From positions 1 through 46,204 of the forward strand of contig JBMFWH010000007.1 in the NCBI GenBank assembly GCA_049965455.1: a stretch of 46,204 nucleotides of DNA, in the 5' to 3' direction. Of this stretch, positions 16,851 through 26,600 are shown piece after piece. Position 1 is the first letter of the stretch; each line of letters opens with the position of its first letter. This DNA is from JAVRLB01 sp049965455. Its GTDB lineage: Archaea > Thermoplasmatota > Thermoplasmata > Thermoplasmatales > ARK-15. The position numbers and the translations under genes are program-made. The notes beneath the pieces are model-generated. The model worked only from the letters and a program-made list of their open reading frames with translations, did not search any database and was not told where the DNA came from.

Positions 16851-17781
16851 CTTTTACTACCTTGAAAAATACCTCTTCTAACTCTGTCTTTTTGATGTTA
16901 AACCATAAGATCTCTGATTTTGTATCCTTGATGTAATTGTTTATAATACCCAAAACTTCAGGTAAATTTTTGGTAACTATAATGTATGGATCTGTTTCAC
17001 TATTTGGCATTTTAACAATTACATCTGAATTGCTTTCCTTTATCTTAGAAATCAGGGTATCTATCTTCTCAGATAATAAAATCTCCACTGTCTGATCTCC
17101 TTCATATTTTTTCTTTAAATTTTCTACAGTATCTATAGCATGGATCATTCCCTGATTTATGATCGCCACCCGATCACAAATATAATCTGCCTCCGTGAGA
17201 TTATGCGTCGTGAAAAATATTGTAACTCCTCTATCAGCAAGCTCTCTGAAATAATCAAGCAGCTTCTTTTTTGCAATAGGATCCAGTCCTATCGTGGGCT
17301 CATCTAAAAAAAGAAGCTTGGAATCATGCATCAGCTCTCTCACAATCTGTAATCTTCTTCTTTGCCCTATCGATAAATCTTCGGCCTTCTTCTTTCTTAT
17401 ATCTGAAAGATCAAATTCTTCAGTGAGCTCATCGATCATCTTTTTTTTCTTGTCTTTAGGAATGTTCCATAAAGTCCCATACATCGAAAGGTTATTTTCG
17501 ACTGAAAGAGACCATTCATAACTTGGCTGCTGCAATATTACGCCGATATTATTACGTATCTCCATACCATTTGCCACCACGTCCATCCCCAACACTCTCA
17601 CAGTCCCGGAACTTGGTTTTATCAGTGTTGTAAGAACGCGTATAGTGGTTGTCTTCCCTGCTCCGTTAGGGCCTAAAAACCCAAAAATCTCACCTTCATT
17701 AACCTGAAAACTAATCCCGTTTATAGCATAGTGCTTTCCATCGTATGTTACTTTCAAGTCATTTACATCTATAACATTCAT
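16825..17781 (-). CDS. ABC transporter ATP-binding protein (DrrA-like)
   Basis: This 318-residue ATPase energises the downstream permease. Walker A is GPNGAGKTT, the Q-loop is VILQQPSYEWSLSVENN, the signature is LSIGQRRRLQI, Walker B is LLFLDEPTIGLDP and the switch is FTTHN. A C-terminal domain of about 90 residues follows, as in drug or lipid exporters of the DrrA/NatA type. The ATG at 17781 is preferred over three upstream in-frame near-starts because GGTGAG is then well placed. It follows srp54 on the same strand. Confidence 0.93.
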   Translation of the reverse strand: MNVIDVNDLKVTYDGKHYAINGISFQVNEGEIFGFLGPNGAGKTTTIRVLTTLIKPSSGTVRVLGMDVVANGMEIRNNIGVILQQPSYEWSLSVENNLSMYGTLWNIPKDKKKKMIDELTEEFDLSDIRKKKAEDLSIGQRRRLQIVRELMHDSKLLFLDEPTIGLDPIAKKKLLDYFRELADRGVTIFFTTHNLTEADYICDRVAIINQGMIHAIDTVENLKKKYEGDQTVEILLSEKIDTLISKIKESNSDVIVKMPNSETDPYIIVTKNLPEVLGIINNYIKDTKSEILWFNIKKTELEEVFFKVVKGDQVEQDN

Positions 17782-17810
17782 CACACTCACCAATCAGGAT
17801 CAAAAACGAA

Positions 17811-19169
17811 CTATAAGTCATTTAAGTCCGGGATAGCCCCACCTTTAAACTGCCCCTTAAGAGTCTTTAAAAGTTTTCGATCTCCTTTCATCGCCTTGAC
17901 CGTTTTCAACATTTTGTTGTACTCGCGCATCAGCTCTCGCACTTCCTCTTCAGGGCTGCCACTTCCCCTCGCAATCCTTCCTATCCTGGAGCCCTTGATA
18001 AGATCTGGATTTTCAAGCTCATCATAAGTCATGGAGTCCAGGATCACCCGATAACGGTTCAGTTTCATCTCTGAGCCCTCTATTGCTTCCTTATTCAATT
18101 TTTCAGAGCCCGGTAACTTAAAAAGTGGCAGTGAAGATACTATCTTCTGCATTAATCCTGGCTTGGAAAACTGCTCCCATATTTCGTACATGTCCTTTAG
18201 ATTGAATTTACCAGAAAACAGCTTTTCCATTGTCTTTTCTGCCTTCTCTTCTGTAAAATCCATTTCCTGAGCAGTTTCCAGCAAGCTTTCTAGGTCTCCC
18301 ATGCCCAGCAATCTTGATAGAAAGCGTTTGCTATCAAATATCTCAAAATCATCAATGTGCTCTCCAGTACCTATAAATAGAACTGGCGCAGAAGTCTCTG
18401 CAACCGCGCTGAGTGCTCCGCCACCCTTGGCAGAACCATCAAGCTTCGTAATTATCACGCCCGTAATGTTTAGTGCATCATGAAACGCTTTGGCCTGCTT
18501 TCCAGCCTGTTGCCCCATCGTTGCATCTACCACCAAGTATATCTGATCTGGATCTATGATTCTCTTTAACTCTTTTATTTCGTCAATAAGATCCTGCTCC
18601 AGCGCATGCCTTCCTGAAGTATCAAAGATCCAAGCATGTTTAGGATCTGCATTTTTCATAAACTCTTTTGCGATTTTTACTGCTTTTTTTTCTTCCCTGA
18701 TCCCGAAAACAGGTACGTTTATTTTATCTCCAATCTGCAAAAGCTGGTCGTATGCGGCTGGCCTGTGCACATCGCATGCTACCAGATCCACCTTAACCCC
18801 TTTCTTTGATAGATATTTAGCAAGCTTACCGCAGGTGGTAGTTTTACCCTGCCCATATAATCCTACCATCAAGATCTTTTGAGGCTTGAGCAAAATCTGT
18901 TGCTCTGGCCCTAGAATGCTCAAAAGCTCTTCATATATTATCTTTACAATAAAATTTCTGGCTGTTACGCCTGCAGGTGGCTTTTCTTCAGTCGCCCTGC
19001 GCTCAACTTCTTTTGTTATTTTCAAAACTAGCTGGACGTTCACATCTGCTGAAAGAAGTGCACGCTGTATATCTTTAACAACCTCTTTTATTACGTCTTT
19101 ATCTACAGTAGAAGCCCTTGCTATCTTACGAATTGTCTCTCTTAATGATTCACCTAATGATTCAAGCAT
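17811..19169 (-). CDS. srp54: Signal recognition particle GTPase SRP54
   Basis: SRP54 (452 residues) binds signal peptides and 7S RNA and delivers ribosomes to the FtsY receptor. The N domain (1-90) is followed by the G domain with GLYGQGKTTTCGKLA (G1), DTSGRHALE (G3; Ser in place of the usual Ala in DTAGR) and TKLDGSAKGG (G4), then the M domain with SMTYDELENPDLIKGSRIGRIARGSG, which binds SRP RNA. The ATG has GGTGATC upstream and an AT-rich TATA region (TTTTAATAATAAAAAG). No SRP RNA gene was found in the window. Confidence 0.96.
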   Translation of the reverse strand: MLESLGESLRETIRKIARASTVDKDVIKEVVKDIQRALLSADVNVQLVLKITKEVERRATEEKPPAGVTARNFIVKIIYEELLSILGPEQQILLKPQKILMVGLYGQGKTTTCGKLAKYLSKKGVKVDLVACDVHRPAAYDQLLQIGDKINVPVFGIREEKKAVKIAKEFMKNADPKHAWIFDTSGRHALEQDLIDEIKELKRIIDPDQIYLVVDATMGQQAGKQAKAFHDALNITGVIITKLDGSAKGGGALSAVAETSAPVLFIGTGEHIDDFEIFDSKRFLSRLLGMGDLESLLETAQEMDFTEEKAEKTMEKLFSGKFNLKDMYEIWEQFSKPGLMQKIVSSLPLFKLPGSEKLNKEAIEGSEMKLNRYRVILDSMTYDELENPDLIKGSRIGRIARGSGSPEEEVRELMREYNKMLKTVKAMKGDRKLLKTLKGQFKGGAIPDLNDL

Positions 19170-19205
19170 AATAGATCACCATATTCTTTTTATTATTAAA
19201 ACTTT

Positions 19206-20030
19206 TCAGATATCTATTTTATAGACTTCATGAATATTTTTTATTGTTGTGTCTGTGAGCTTTTCCATATCTATCAAACCCTCATTAATTACTGACTTTA
19301 TACGTTTAGGAACTGTATCTATTGCCAATACCATATTCGGATTCTTTAATTCGTCCACATAGTCAGTTTCTAAGAAGAACCTGGTACCTTTCTGAAATGC
19401 TTCTCTAACGTTTTTCCTGGTTGCTATTACCGATGGAAATATACCGTAATTCTCATTAAAGTTGATTAACGGAGGAGAATAGTGTTTTACAACTCTGGAT
19501 TTACTCAATCGTGCCAGATCAGCCAGATTAGCAAGTTCTTTCATCGTTTCAGATGTATATTCTGTATGCATTACTACAGCGCAATCAATATCCCTCGCTT
19601 TCTCAAAAATGTATGATATGAGCTCATTAAACTGCTGCCATAATGAGTCTGAAACTGGAAAATGGGGCCTCCCGACCTCTCCTATGGCAATAGCTTTTTG
19701 GTCTTCTACCAGCTTTGCCGCCATGTCTATGCCTTTCTTCATGATCGTTAATGCCCTATCCATACTCATCCCTTTATTCAAAGCGTCTAAAAGATCTACT
19801 GGGTATGGCCCTATTGTAGCATATGCTTTTACCTTGGTCCCTGAATTTATGGCAGATACGATCTTTAACGTTTCATTATATATTTTCTCATAATAATAGT
19901 CATCATATCCATATCCCTGTAACGGTACATTACAAACATTAATGTGAGTGCCACCTTCTTTTTCAAAATTTTTTACTGCTTCTATATTCTTCCCGGAACT
20001 TTGCAAATGTGCATGATTGTCAAATATCAT
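19206..20030 (-). CDS. TatD-related metal-dependent hydrolase
   Basis: This 274-residue protein is a TIM-barrel amidohydrolase of the archaeal TatD-related group. Metal-ligand candidates are His6 and His8 (FDNHAHLQ), the Glu in AIGEVGRPHF, the His residues in VVMHTEY and RVVKHYSPP, and the Asp in FFLETDYVDE. Its real substrate is unknown; relatives are DNases or phosphodiesterases. The ATG overlaps the moaA stop by four bases (ATGA), so the two proteins are made together and may be functionally linked. Confidence 0.8.
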   Translation of the reverse strand: MIFDNHAHLQSSGKNIEAVKNFEKEGGTHINVCNVPLQGYGYDDYYYEKIYNETLKIVSAINSGTKVKAYATIGPYPVDLLDALNKGMSMDRALTIMKKGIDMAAKLVEDQKAIAIGEVGRPHFPVSDSLWQQFNELISYIFEKARDIDCAVVMHTEYTSETMKELANLADLARLSKSRVVKHYSPPLINFNENYGIFPSVIATRKNVREAFQKGTRFFLETDYVDELKNPNMVLAIDTVPKRIKSVINEGLIDMEKLTDTTIKNIHEVYKIDI

Positions 20031-20953
20031 GATTTACGCCAGTAAGGCTCACGCTTTAAAATTGCGTCTTTATATATGGCCAGCAATTGCTCTTCACTCA
20101 TGCTGTCGTTTAGATTCGCTAAAATGTCGGTCATGTTATCTTCCCTGAAAAGACATGGTTTAAGCTGCCCATCCGCAGTAAATCTGATCCTATGGCAATT
20201 TATGCAGAATTCTGTATTGTGCATGGGGCTTACAAGCTCCACTTCTGCAATAACATCGTTTACAGGCATAAAATATTTTTTGCGATTGTGCAACGGATTA
20301 TAAGAAATCTTTATCTTGCTTTTTTCAAGATACTCTTCATACTCTTTCAGGCTTTTGTGATACTTTTTAAACCATTCCAGATCCTCAGAGTCTCTCGGCA
20401 CTTCAAGTTCAATAACCTGCAGTACCAGCCCTTCTTTTGCCGTAAAATTCAAGAGATCTGGAAATTCATTATCATTAAGTCCTTTCATTACTACATAATT
20501 TATTTTGATAGGCTCTAACCCTGCTTCTTTGGCTGCTTTGATGCCCTTTATTACACGGTCGTGGTAAATGCTGCCTGTGATCTTCTTGTATGTTTCAGCA
20601 TTTAAGCTGTGCAAACTGATGTTTATTCTGTTCAACCCAGCATTTTTCAATATCTTCGCATATTCTTGCAACAATATGCCATTTGTTGTCATGGATATAT
20701 CTGTAAAATATTGTTTTGCTAATTTTACTATCTCCGCAATGTCTGCCCGAACCAATGGTTCACCTCCAGTAAATTTTACCTTACTGATCCCTATATCTCG
20801 GCTCAGACTGAACAATTTTTTATAACCCTCCAGTGTAACTCTGTTACCTTTACCATTCTGACCTTCTCTGTGACAGTAAAAACAATTCAAGTTACAGTCC
20901 TTTGTAACAGATACACGAATGCTGTTTACTTCTCTGCCAAATCTATCTTTCAC
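20027..20953 (-). CDS. moaA: GTP 3',8-cyclase MoaA (radical SAM, molybdenum cofactor synthesis)
   Basis: MoaA converts GTP to 3',8-cH2GTP in the first step of molybdopterin or tungstopterin synthesis. The radical-SAM cluster is Cys20-x3-Cys24-x2-Cys27 (CNLNCFYC), followed by KFTGGEPLVR, and the second 4Fe-4S site is Cys250, Cys253 and Cys267. The C-terminus is PYWRKS, without the Gly-Gly found in many MoaA proteins. The start is a GTG at 20953 with a TATA-like CTTATATTTTTA about 20-30 bases upstream, consistent with a leaderless transcript. Confidence 0.88.
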   Translation of the reverse strand: MKDRFGREVNSIRVSVTKDCNLNCFYCHREGQNGKGNRVTLEGYKKLFSLSRDIGISKVKFTGGEPLVRADIAEIVKLAKQYFTDISMTTNGILLQEYAKILKNAGLNRINISLHSLNAETYKKITGSIYHDRVIKGIKAAKEAGLEPIKINYVVMKGLNDNEFPDLLNFTAKEGLVLQVIELEVPRDSEDLEWFKKYHKSLKEYEEYLEKSKIKISYNPLHNRKKYFMPVNDVIAEVELVSPMHNTEFCINCHRIRFTADGQLKPCLFREDNMTDILANLNDSMSEEQLLAIYKDAILKREPYWRKS

Positions 20954-20992
20954 AACAACTCATAATTAAAATAAAAATATAAGGTTTTGCCT

Positions 20993-21877
20993 TTACATGA
21001 ATCCTGCTTTCTGCAATATGAGTATGTCCTCTGTGCTGAGTGGCTCTCCTTTCTTGAATTTCTCAAAGATTGCATCTGCGGTCTTCTTCAGCTCGCTTTC
21101 GCGTTCTTGTTTCTTGGTATTTCTCTGCTTCTGCCTTAGTCCTGTAATTATTTTCTCAAAGTCTCTGAGCTCTTCTATTATGTCATGTATTGCCTTCTCT
21201 TCTTCTCTCTCTTTTTGTGAAAAATTTATAAAGCTCTGATGTGCATCATCAGATTCTTTTTTGGATTCAGATGCTTTTTCAAAAAGCTCGATCGATTTAT
21301 CATGAAATTCTTGAGATTTTGTAACTGCTTCTTCCAGCTGGCTCTGTATTGTATCGAGTTTCATCTTAGCTACTGATATGTCCGCTTTTTTCTGCATGTA
21401 CTCTTGATTCTTCTTCATAGCCTCTTCTTCTTCTTTTTTCATTCTCTCAATCTGTGCATGCAGTGCATGTATCTCTTCTACCAGCGCTCTTTCTTTCTCG
21501 GATGTTAAAACAGTGGTTTCCTGCTTATGTTCCAGATCTTTAATTCGTTTCCTGAATTGAGCGATATTGCCTTCACCGGCTCTATTTGAAAATTTCTTTT
21601 TGATCTCTTTTAGCTCATCATAACTTTTTTGGAGCTTCTCTCTCCATTCTTCTCTTTCAGCCTTTAACTGTTTTACCTTATCATTCAGAATATCCCGCTG
21701 TTCCCGATACTCTTTCGCTTCTCTAAAGAGATCTTTAGTTTTCTTGTTTAAGTCGTCTCTAATACTCGCTTTATTCAAAGCTTCGTTTTCATAACTTGCT
21801 TGCTGAACTTTATGCAAGTCCAGATCTTTTTTCAATTTTTCGTATTTCGATTCTATCTCTTCAAGCAGATCAGCCAT
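20993..21877 (-). CDS. Long coiled-coil protein, archaeal COG1340-like
   Basis: This 294-residue, highly charged protein is almost entirely coiled coil (about residues 1-255), with a compact C-terminal segment KFKKGEPLSTEDILILQKAGFM. That ending and the overall layout match the archaeal coiled-coil family often labelled COG1340, whose biochemical role is not established; some members are mislabelled phosphoserine phosphatase. The ATG has GGTG about nine bases upstream. The nearest TATA box (about 21971-21979) would give an unusually long leader of about 70 bases. Confidence 0.75.
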   Translation of the reverse strand: MADLLEEIESKYEKLKKDLDLHKVQQASYENEALNKASIRDDLNKKTKDLFREAKEYREQRDILNDKVKQLKAEREEWREKLQKSYDELKEIKKKFSNRAGEGNIAQFRKRIKDLEHKQETTVLTSEKERALVEEIHALHAQIERMKKEEEEAMKKNQEYMQKKADISVAKMKLDTIQSQLEEAVTKSQEFHDKSIELFEKASESKKESDDAHQSFINFSQKEREEEKAIHDIIEELRDFEKIITGLRQKQRNTKKQERESELKKTADAIFEKFKKGEPLSTEDILILQKAGFM

Positions 21878-22137
21878 AATTTATACACCTAAAAAGTAAG
21901 TAAGGAGAATAATGAGTTAGATATAATGGTTTCGATTATCTCTATGCCAGAAACAAACCGTTAGACCACCTTTATATACTCATAACTAAAAAGTATCGGA
22001 AAGTGGTGGATCTCCAAGATATTAAAAGTGTAGGGGGTATGTACTTTTTAAAGAAAAACTATCACAAATGTACTTTAATACATAATAAAAAAGCAAGGAA
22101 ATAGTAATAAATTTAACGTTTTACTTCTGTCATAGGA
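21878..22137 (-). promoter_or_regulatory. Intergenic region between glyA and the coiled-coil gene, with TATA box and a repeated 9-mer
   Basis: On the minus strand this 260-bp stretch contains, in order, a T-run after glyA (GCTTTTTTATT), two direct copies of AAAGTACAT about 30 bases apart (22042-22075 region), and a good TATA box GTATATAAAGG at about 21969-21979. If that promoter is used, the coiled-coil mRNA carries a leader of about 70 bases. I see no tRNA or recognised RNA family in it. Confidence 0.4.
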
Positions 22138-23430
22138 TTATTTTGTGATTTTAATATAGTCATATGCTTCCGCACCTTCAGTGAAGCAGTAATACAGTGT
22201 AGTATAACTCTTCTTGAATTCAATTACTTCCTTTTTTACAAGCTCTGGATCTATTCTATCTACCGCTACTTTCTTAATCAGAACCGCAATCTCATGCATT
22301 TCCCGTTCTTTCATTCCAATTCTGGTAACTTCCTGAACCCCTATTCTTATTCCGCTCGGATTCCTTGGCTTGCTAGGTGGGTCGTAAGGTAACAGATTCA
22401 TATTTGTTATAATATTTGCTTTTTCTAAACTTTCTGCAACTTTCCTGCCCCCACCATATCTAGATACATCCATGACCAATGTATGTGATTTTGTAAAACC
22501 TAGTTTTTCTCCAAGCACATCAAAACCAAGCTCATAAAGTTCACGTGCCAGCGTCTGAGCATTTTTTATTATCTGATCCGCATAAGACTCACCATATTTT
22601 AAATGCTCAGCCAACGTTATTCCCAGTGCTGCCATAGTATGCAGATGGTGATTGCTCAAAACTCCAGGGAATACTCCTTTCTGAACCTTACCCCACATTT
22701 CTTCATCCTTAGGATTCGCCAATATTATCCCCCTCTGCGGCCCCGGCAGAGTTTTATGTGTACTACCAGTAATAATATGTGCACCTTCTCTCAGAGGATC
22801 CTGGAATCTCTTGCCTCCAATCAGGCCAAGAACATGTGCGCCATCGTACCATACTGTCGTATCAGACTCTCTGAACGCATCAGAAAGCTCTTTTAATGGA
22901 GTAGGGAACAAAAATACAGATTGCCCAAATAATGCTACTTTAGGTTTTACTAATTTTATCAGTTTTGCAGTTAGATCGACATCTATATTCATATTCTCAA
23001 CATCAAAAGGATAGTTTATTATATGCAGCCCCCTAAAACCTGCAGTCCCGAATTTAGCGCTGCTGATATGAGCTCCGCCAGCTAAAGGCAATGCTGTTAT
23101 AATATCTCCAGGATCTGTTAATCCAAATATTACTGCTTGATTGGCATTCGTTCCCGATATGGGTCTTACATCTGCATAATCAGTTCTAAATAATTTCTGG
23201 GCCAGCTCAGTTACCATATTTTCAATCCTGTCTACGTAGACATTCCCCTGATAATATCTTTTACCCGGCAATCCTTCTGCATATCTTGCCTGGAGATCTG
23301 TAAGGGTCATCTCTAGTGCCATTGGGGATATCAAATTTTCAGATGCAATTAATGGTATAGATTCTTTGAAAAGTTGATTATGTTGTTTAGCAAATTCTAT
23401 TATCTTATTTGCATAATCTATCTCATCCAT
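22138..23430 (-). CDS. glyA: Serine hydroxymethyltransferase
   Basis: GlyA (431 residues) is a PLP enzyme that interconverts serine and glycine, passing one-carbon units to a folate or pterin carrier. The family landmarks are PLIASENLISP, GKRYYQGNVYVD, RPISGTNANQA, WYDGAHVLGLIGG and the PLP-lysine motif GSTHKTLPGPQRG. The start is the ATG at 23430 (MDEIDYANKI), not an upstream in-frame codon at 23472, because the extra residues do not belong to the family and TGTGAT lies just before 23430. Genes for the remainder of one-carbon metabolism are not in view. Confidence 0.95.
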   Translation of the reverse strand: MDEIDYANKIIEFAKQHNQLFKESIPLIASENLISPMALEMTLTDLQARYAEGLPGKRYYQGNVYVDRIENMVTELAQKLFRTDYADVRPISGTNANQAVIFGLTDPGDIITALPLAGGAHISSAKFGTAGFRGLHIINYPFDVENMNIDVDLTAKLIKLVKPKVALFGQSVFLFPTPLKELSDAFRESDTTVWYDGAHVLGLIGGKRFQDPLREGAHIITGSTHKTLPGPQRGIILANPKDEEMWGKVQKGVFPGVLSNHHLHTMAALGITLAEHLKYGESYADQIIKNAQTLARELYELGFDVLGEKLGFTKSHTLVMDVSRYGGGRKVAESLEKANIITNMNLLPYDPPSKPRNPSGIRIGVQEVTRIGMKEREMHEIAVLIKKVAVDRIDPELVKKEVIEFKKSYTTLYYCFTEGAEAYDYIKITK

Positions 23431-23529
23431 TATTATCACAAAGGTGGTATAACTAGGAAATTTATTTAACACTTTCTCTTATCCTATTTTAAATACTTTA
23501 AAAACCACTTATAATAATTGTTTCGTATG

Positions 23530-23560
23530 ATCTCTTAACTTCATAATCGTGACCAGTTAC
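23530..23560 (+). mobile_element. Terminal-repeat remnant of the MITE family (copy E4)
   Basis: Bases 23538-23560 are identical, in reverse complement, to the 23-bp left terminal repeat of the complete copy at 31322, including the core AATCGTGACCAGTTAC. No matching opposite end is found 169 bp away, which would fall inside glyA, so this is a fragment or a solo end. It lies between glyA and the large STAND-like gene. Confidence 0.65.
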
Positions 23561-23570
23561 CACAAAACGG

Positions 23571-23605
23571 AATATATATATACTTTATATTTTTATATTA
23601 GTGAT
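23571..23605 (+). promoter_or_regulatory. TATA promoter of the SIR2-STAND-TPR gene
   Basis: An extended TATA-like sequence, AATATATATATACTTTAT, lies at 23571-23588, which places its centre about 26 bases before the ATG at 23606. That is the spacing expected for a leaderless archaeal transcript. GTGAT immediately precedes the ATG but is too close to act as a normal ribosome-binding site. Confidence 0.55.
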
Positions 23606-26600
23606 ATGGGTTCAATATGGTATATAGCAGAAAGCATAAAGTCTGGAAATTCCATATTTTTTTTAGGCTCTGCATTTTCAACAGAGCTAGGATATCCTGA
23701 TCCTGCTAAAATCGCGATGTTATTAAAATACAGATTTTTTACCGAAAAAGAGCTATTGGAGGATAAGAATATCGGTAGTTCAAATACTCTCAGAATTATT
23801 CTTAAAGCGCTGGAAAAACATGGAGTGTCTAAGCGGGAAATATTCAAATTTATAAAAGATATATATAAGCCAGATCCATTAAAAATCACATTAAATCCAT
23901 ATGAAATCCTTTACCAGATCTTGAAGTATTATCCAGAAGATAAAAATATATTCATATTTACTACAAACTTAGATCTTGAGATAAATCTAGTGTTTGGCAA
24001 TGAGGCTACATATATCGTATATAAATCAGATTTTGAAGCTTTAAACGCCATACTTGATGAGGGGGACATATTAAAAAAGAGAAGAATATGGATCGTAAAA
24101 ATAAATGGGGATATCTCTAATGCGGGGGCTCTAGATATCTTAACAGAAAATGAAATCTTTTCGTTGATACGTAACCAGTTTTTTAACATTTTTAAGAATT
24201 ATATGATTAAAAAAAAGGTTTTTATTCTGGGGTATAATAACATTAATGACGTTTATATCTGTGATTTCTACAACAAAATCAGGGAAAGAGAACATCAATC
24301 GCAGGACACCATTGTACTAAATAAATATTTTGATTTTATATTAAAGCGATTCAACAAAATAAAATATATAAAAAGCATATATATTACTTCAGTTTTGAAG
24401 GATATTTTGTATAATATTGCACCGGTCTATATTAAGATAAGTTTTTTAAATCTTGAAGTGGATAATCATATAAGTAACATCGTTTCAAAAAATGAGAATG
24501 TCTTAATCTATGGATGCAAGTATTCTGGAATGAGTACAACGATAAAACGACTTTCAAAAATGTTTGATAAATATGATGTCTTTGAAATTTCTCGAGAAAA
24601 TACAGAACAAGATCTTAAATTACTAAAAAGAGAGTTTAACAAATACAACCATACTGCAATATTTGTGGACTGCTATGTTTATAAAAAAATTTTAAAATCA
24701 TCAATGTCACTTGACAATCAGAGGATAGATTATGAAATTTATGATATTTTCCAAAATTTCACCAATATCGTGCCCCATAATGTTACTGCTAAAGATGCAA
24801 ATAATTTGATACAGTTTTTCATAACTTTAGAGAATATCCCAGATGTCCTAAATTACCAGAAGTTAAATAATGCAGTTCTAAATACTGCACATGTAAACTA
24901 CGAGGGATTTGAAACATATAGCCCCGCTATAATATATGAACTTATTAAACTCATGAAAAAAGATGAAAAGCTAGTATTTTTACAGTATTATTCTAGGATG
25001 ATTAAAGGGGGGAATTTCTCATCAGACTTGCCGGGGGAAATAGATTCATATTCTTCTAAAACTGCGTATAAGCTTTCATTAGATCTCCAAAAAAGAATAT
25101 TATACAAAGATTCTATGACAAGGTTATTGAAAGTAGGCTTTGAGTTCAAAAATGTCGTTAAAAACATATTTACAAGATCAATAAATAGCTCTATGCCAGC
25201 AATAACAAGCTTATCGATCGATAAAATTGGCATTTTCGTGCTGTCAGATTTGTTAAATAGAAATGAAAAAACCCAGTGCCAATTTTTAGATTTTTTGTAT
25301 CTTGCCTGGAATAACCTTTCTGTTTCTCAAAAAAAATTAATCTGCTATGAAGTTGATCCAGAAAGTGACTTAATCTACAATTTTCTAGATATAATCTTCG
25401 AAAATGATGCAGAACTAAATCGGTTTAAAGAGCTTATTGAAAGTATAATAAGAGATAATCCCCTATCATTAATAAAATTCAATAATTCAATAAAATATGA
25501 TAATACCATTCAACAAAAATTAAAAACTCTTGAAGATGCTGTATTAGACTGCAATGCTAAAATACTTGAACTCGACAAATATGCAGAACCATTGACTTCT
25601 GAAATCTTAGAAAGTGTGGAAAACTTAAAAAATAAAGTTAAAGATACAAATATCACTATATTAAAGGATGAGAGCATAAAGAATAACCCCATCTATGAAT
25701 TCGGGTTAGGATGGCTTGCAAAACGTAATCCCATAATATCTGACAGTATAGAAAAGAAACTGGATCTTGCAATTAAAAAAATTAAAAATAAAGAAAATAT
25801 TTTTATAATTGGAGAGAAGGGAATTGGAAAAACTACCTTTATGTATTTACTGTACAAAAAACTACAGGAAACAAATAATAAAATGTATGTTGTACACTCT
25901 CTTTTGAACCCAGATTATGAAGGGATATATTTCATTGACAATATAGACCAGGTAATAGAAGATGTAAGTACTTTGAACACTTTTCTCAACTCTACCTTTG
26001 TAGTTTCTTGTAGAAAGAATATTTGGCTGGAAAAAGGATTCAGACCATTTGGTGGAGATCTTATAGAACTTACTCCTCAAGATTTTGATTTTAAGACCTT
26101 GAGAAATATTTTAATCTCAATATTAGAATCTGAAAAATTTTTGTATAGTGAAGAAGGAGTGGATGAAGCTGTTAGAAGAAGCGGTGGGGCCCCCATATAC
26201 TTTGATTCTTTAATGATGTTTTTGAAAAACAGGAATAGTCTGCTCTCTTTAGATCTTGCAAAAATTGTTCCTGCAGAATTTTACAGCATTATAGCCAATA
26301 CAATCAGGGACCTTGAAAAAAATGAATTTATGATCTGGATTCTATATATAATTGCAAATACTAAGAAGAATAGGTTGCATTACTTGCATGTAGAAGAACT
26401 TAAAAAATTGCTGGCTGAACAAAATGTAAAGGGAGAATTTATAGAGGATTATGTTTTTTTTTCCGGAGACATATGCTTTTTGAGGCATGATGTTTGGAAA
26501 GACCTTTTGTTGACCAGATGGCAGGATTTAGAGGTAAATACCCAGGAACCTTCTATCTTGAAAGAGCTAAGGAAAAAAGATTTGAATCCTCTGTTAAGGA

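Noticed and set aside
22036..22085. Possible further MITE copy (TGTACTTTAATACATAATAAAA resembles an internal block, shown here as TGTACTTTAATAC)
   Set aside because: Only a short AT-rich match, with no terminal repeats and no target duplication; more likely chance similarity.
21878..22137. SRP RNA, RNase P RNA or box C/D RNA in the spacer between glyA and the coiled-coil gene
   Set aside because: No recognisable conserved core or box pair could be read in this spacer; only promoter-like sequence is supported.
23549..23605. GTG start that would add 19 residues to the SIR2-STAND-TPR protein
   Set aside because: The GTG lies inside the terminal repeat remnant (23538-23560), the added residues match nothing in the family, and the ATG at 23606 has a TATA box at leaderless distance.
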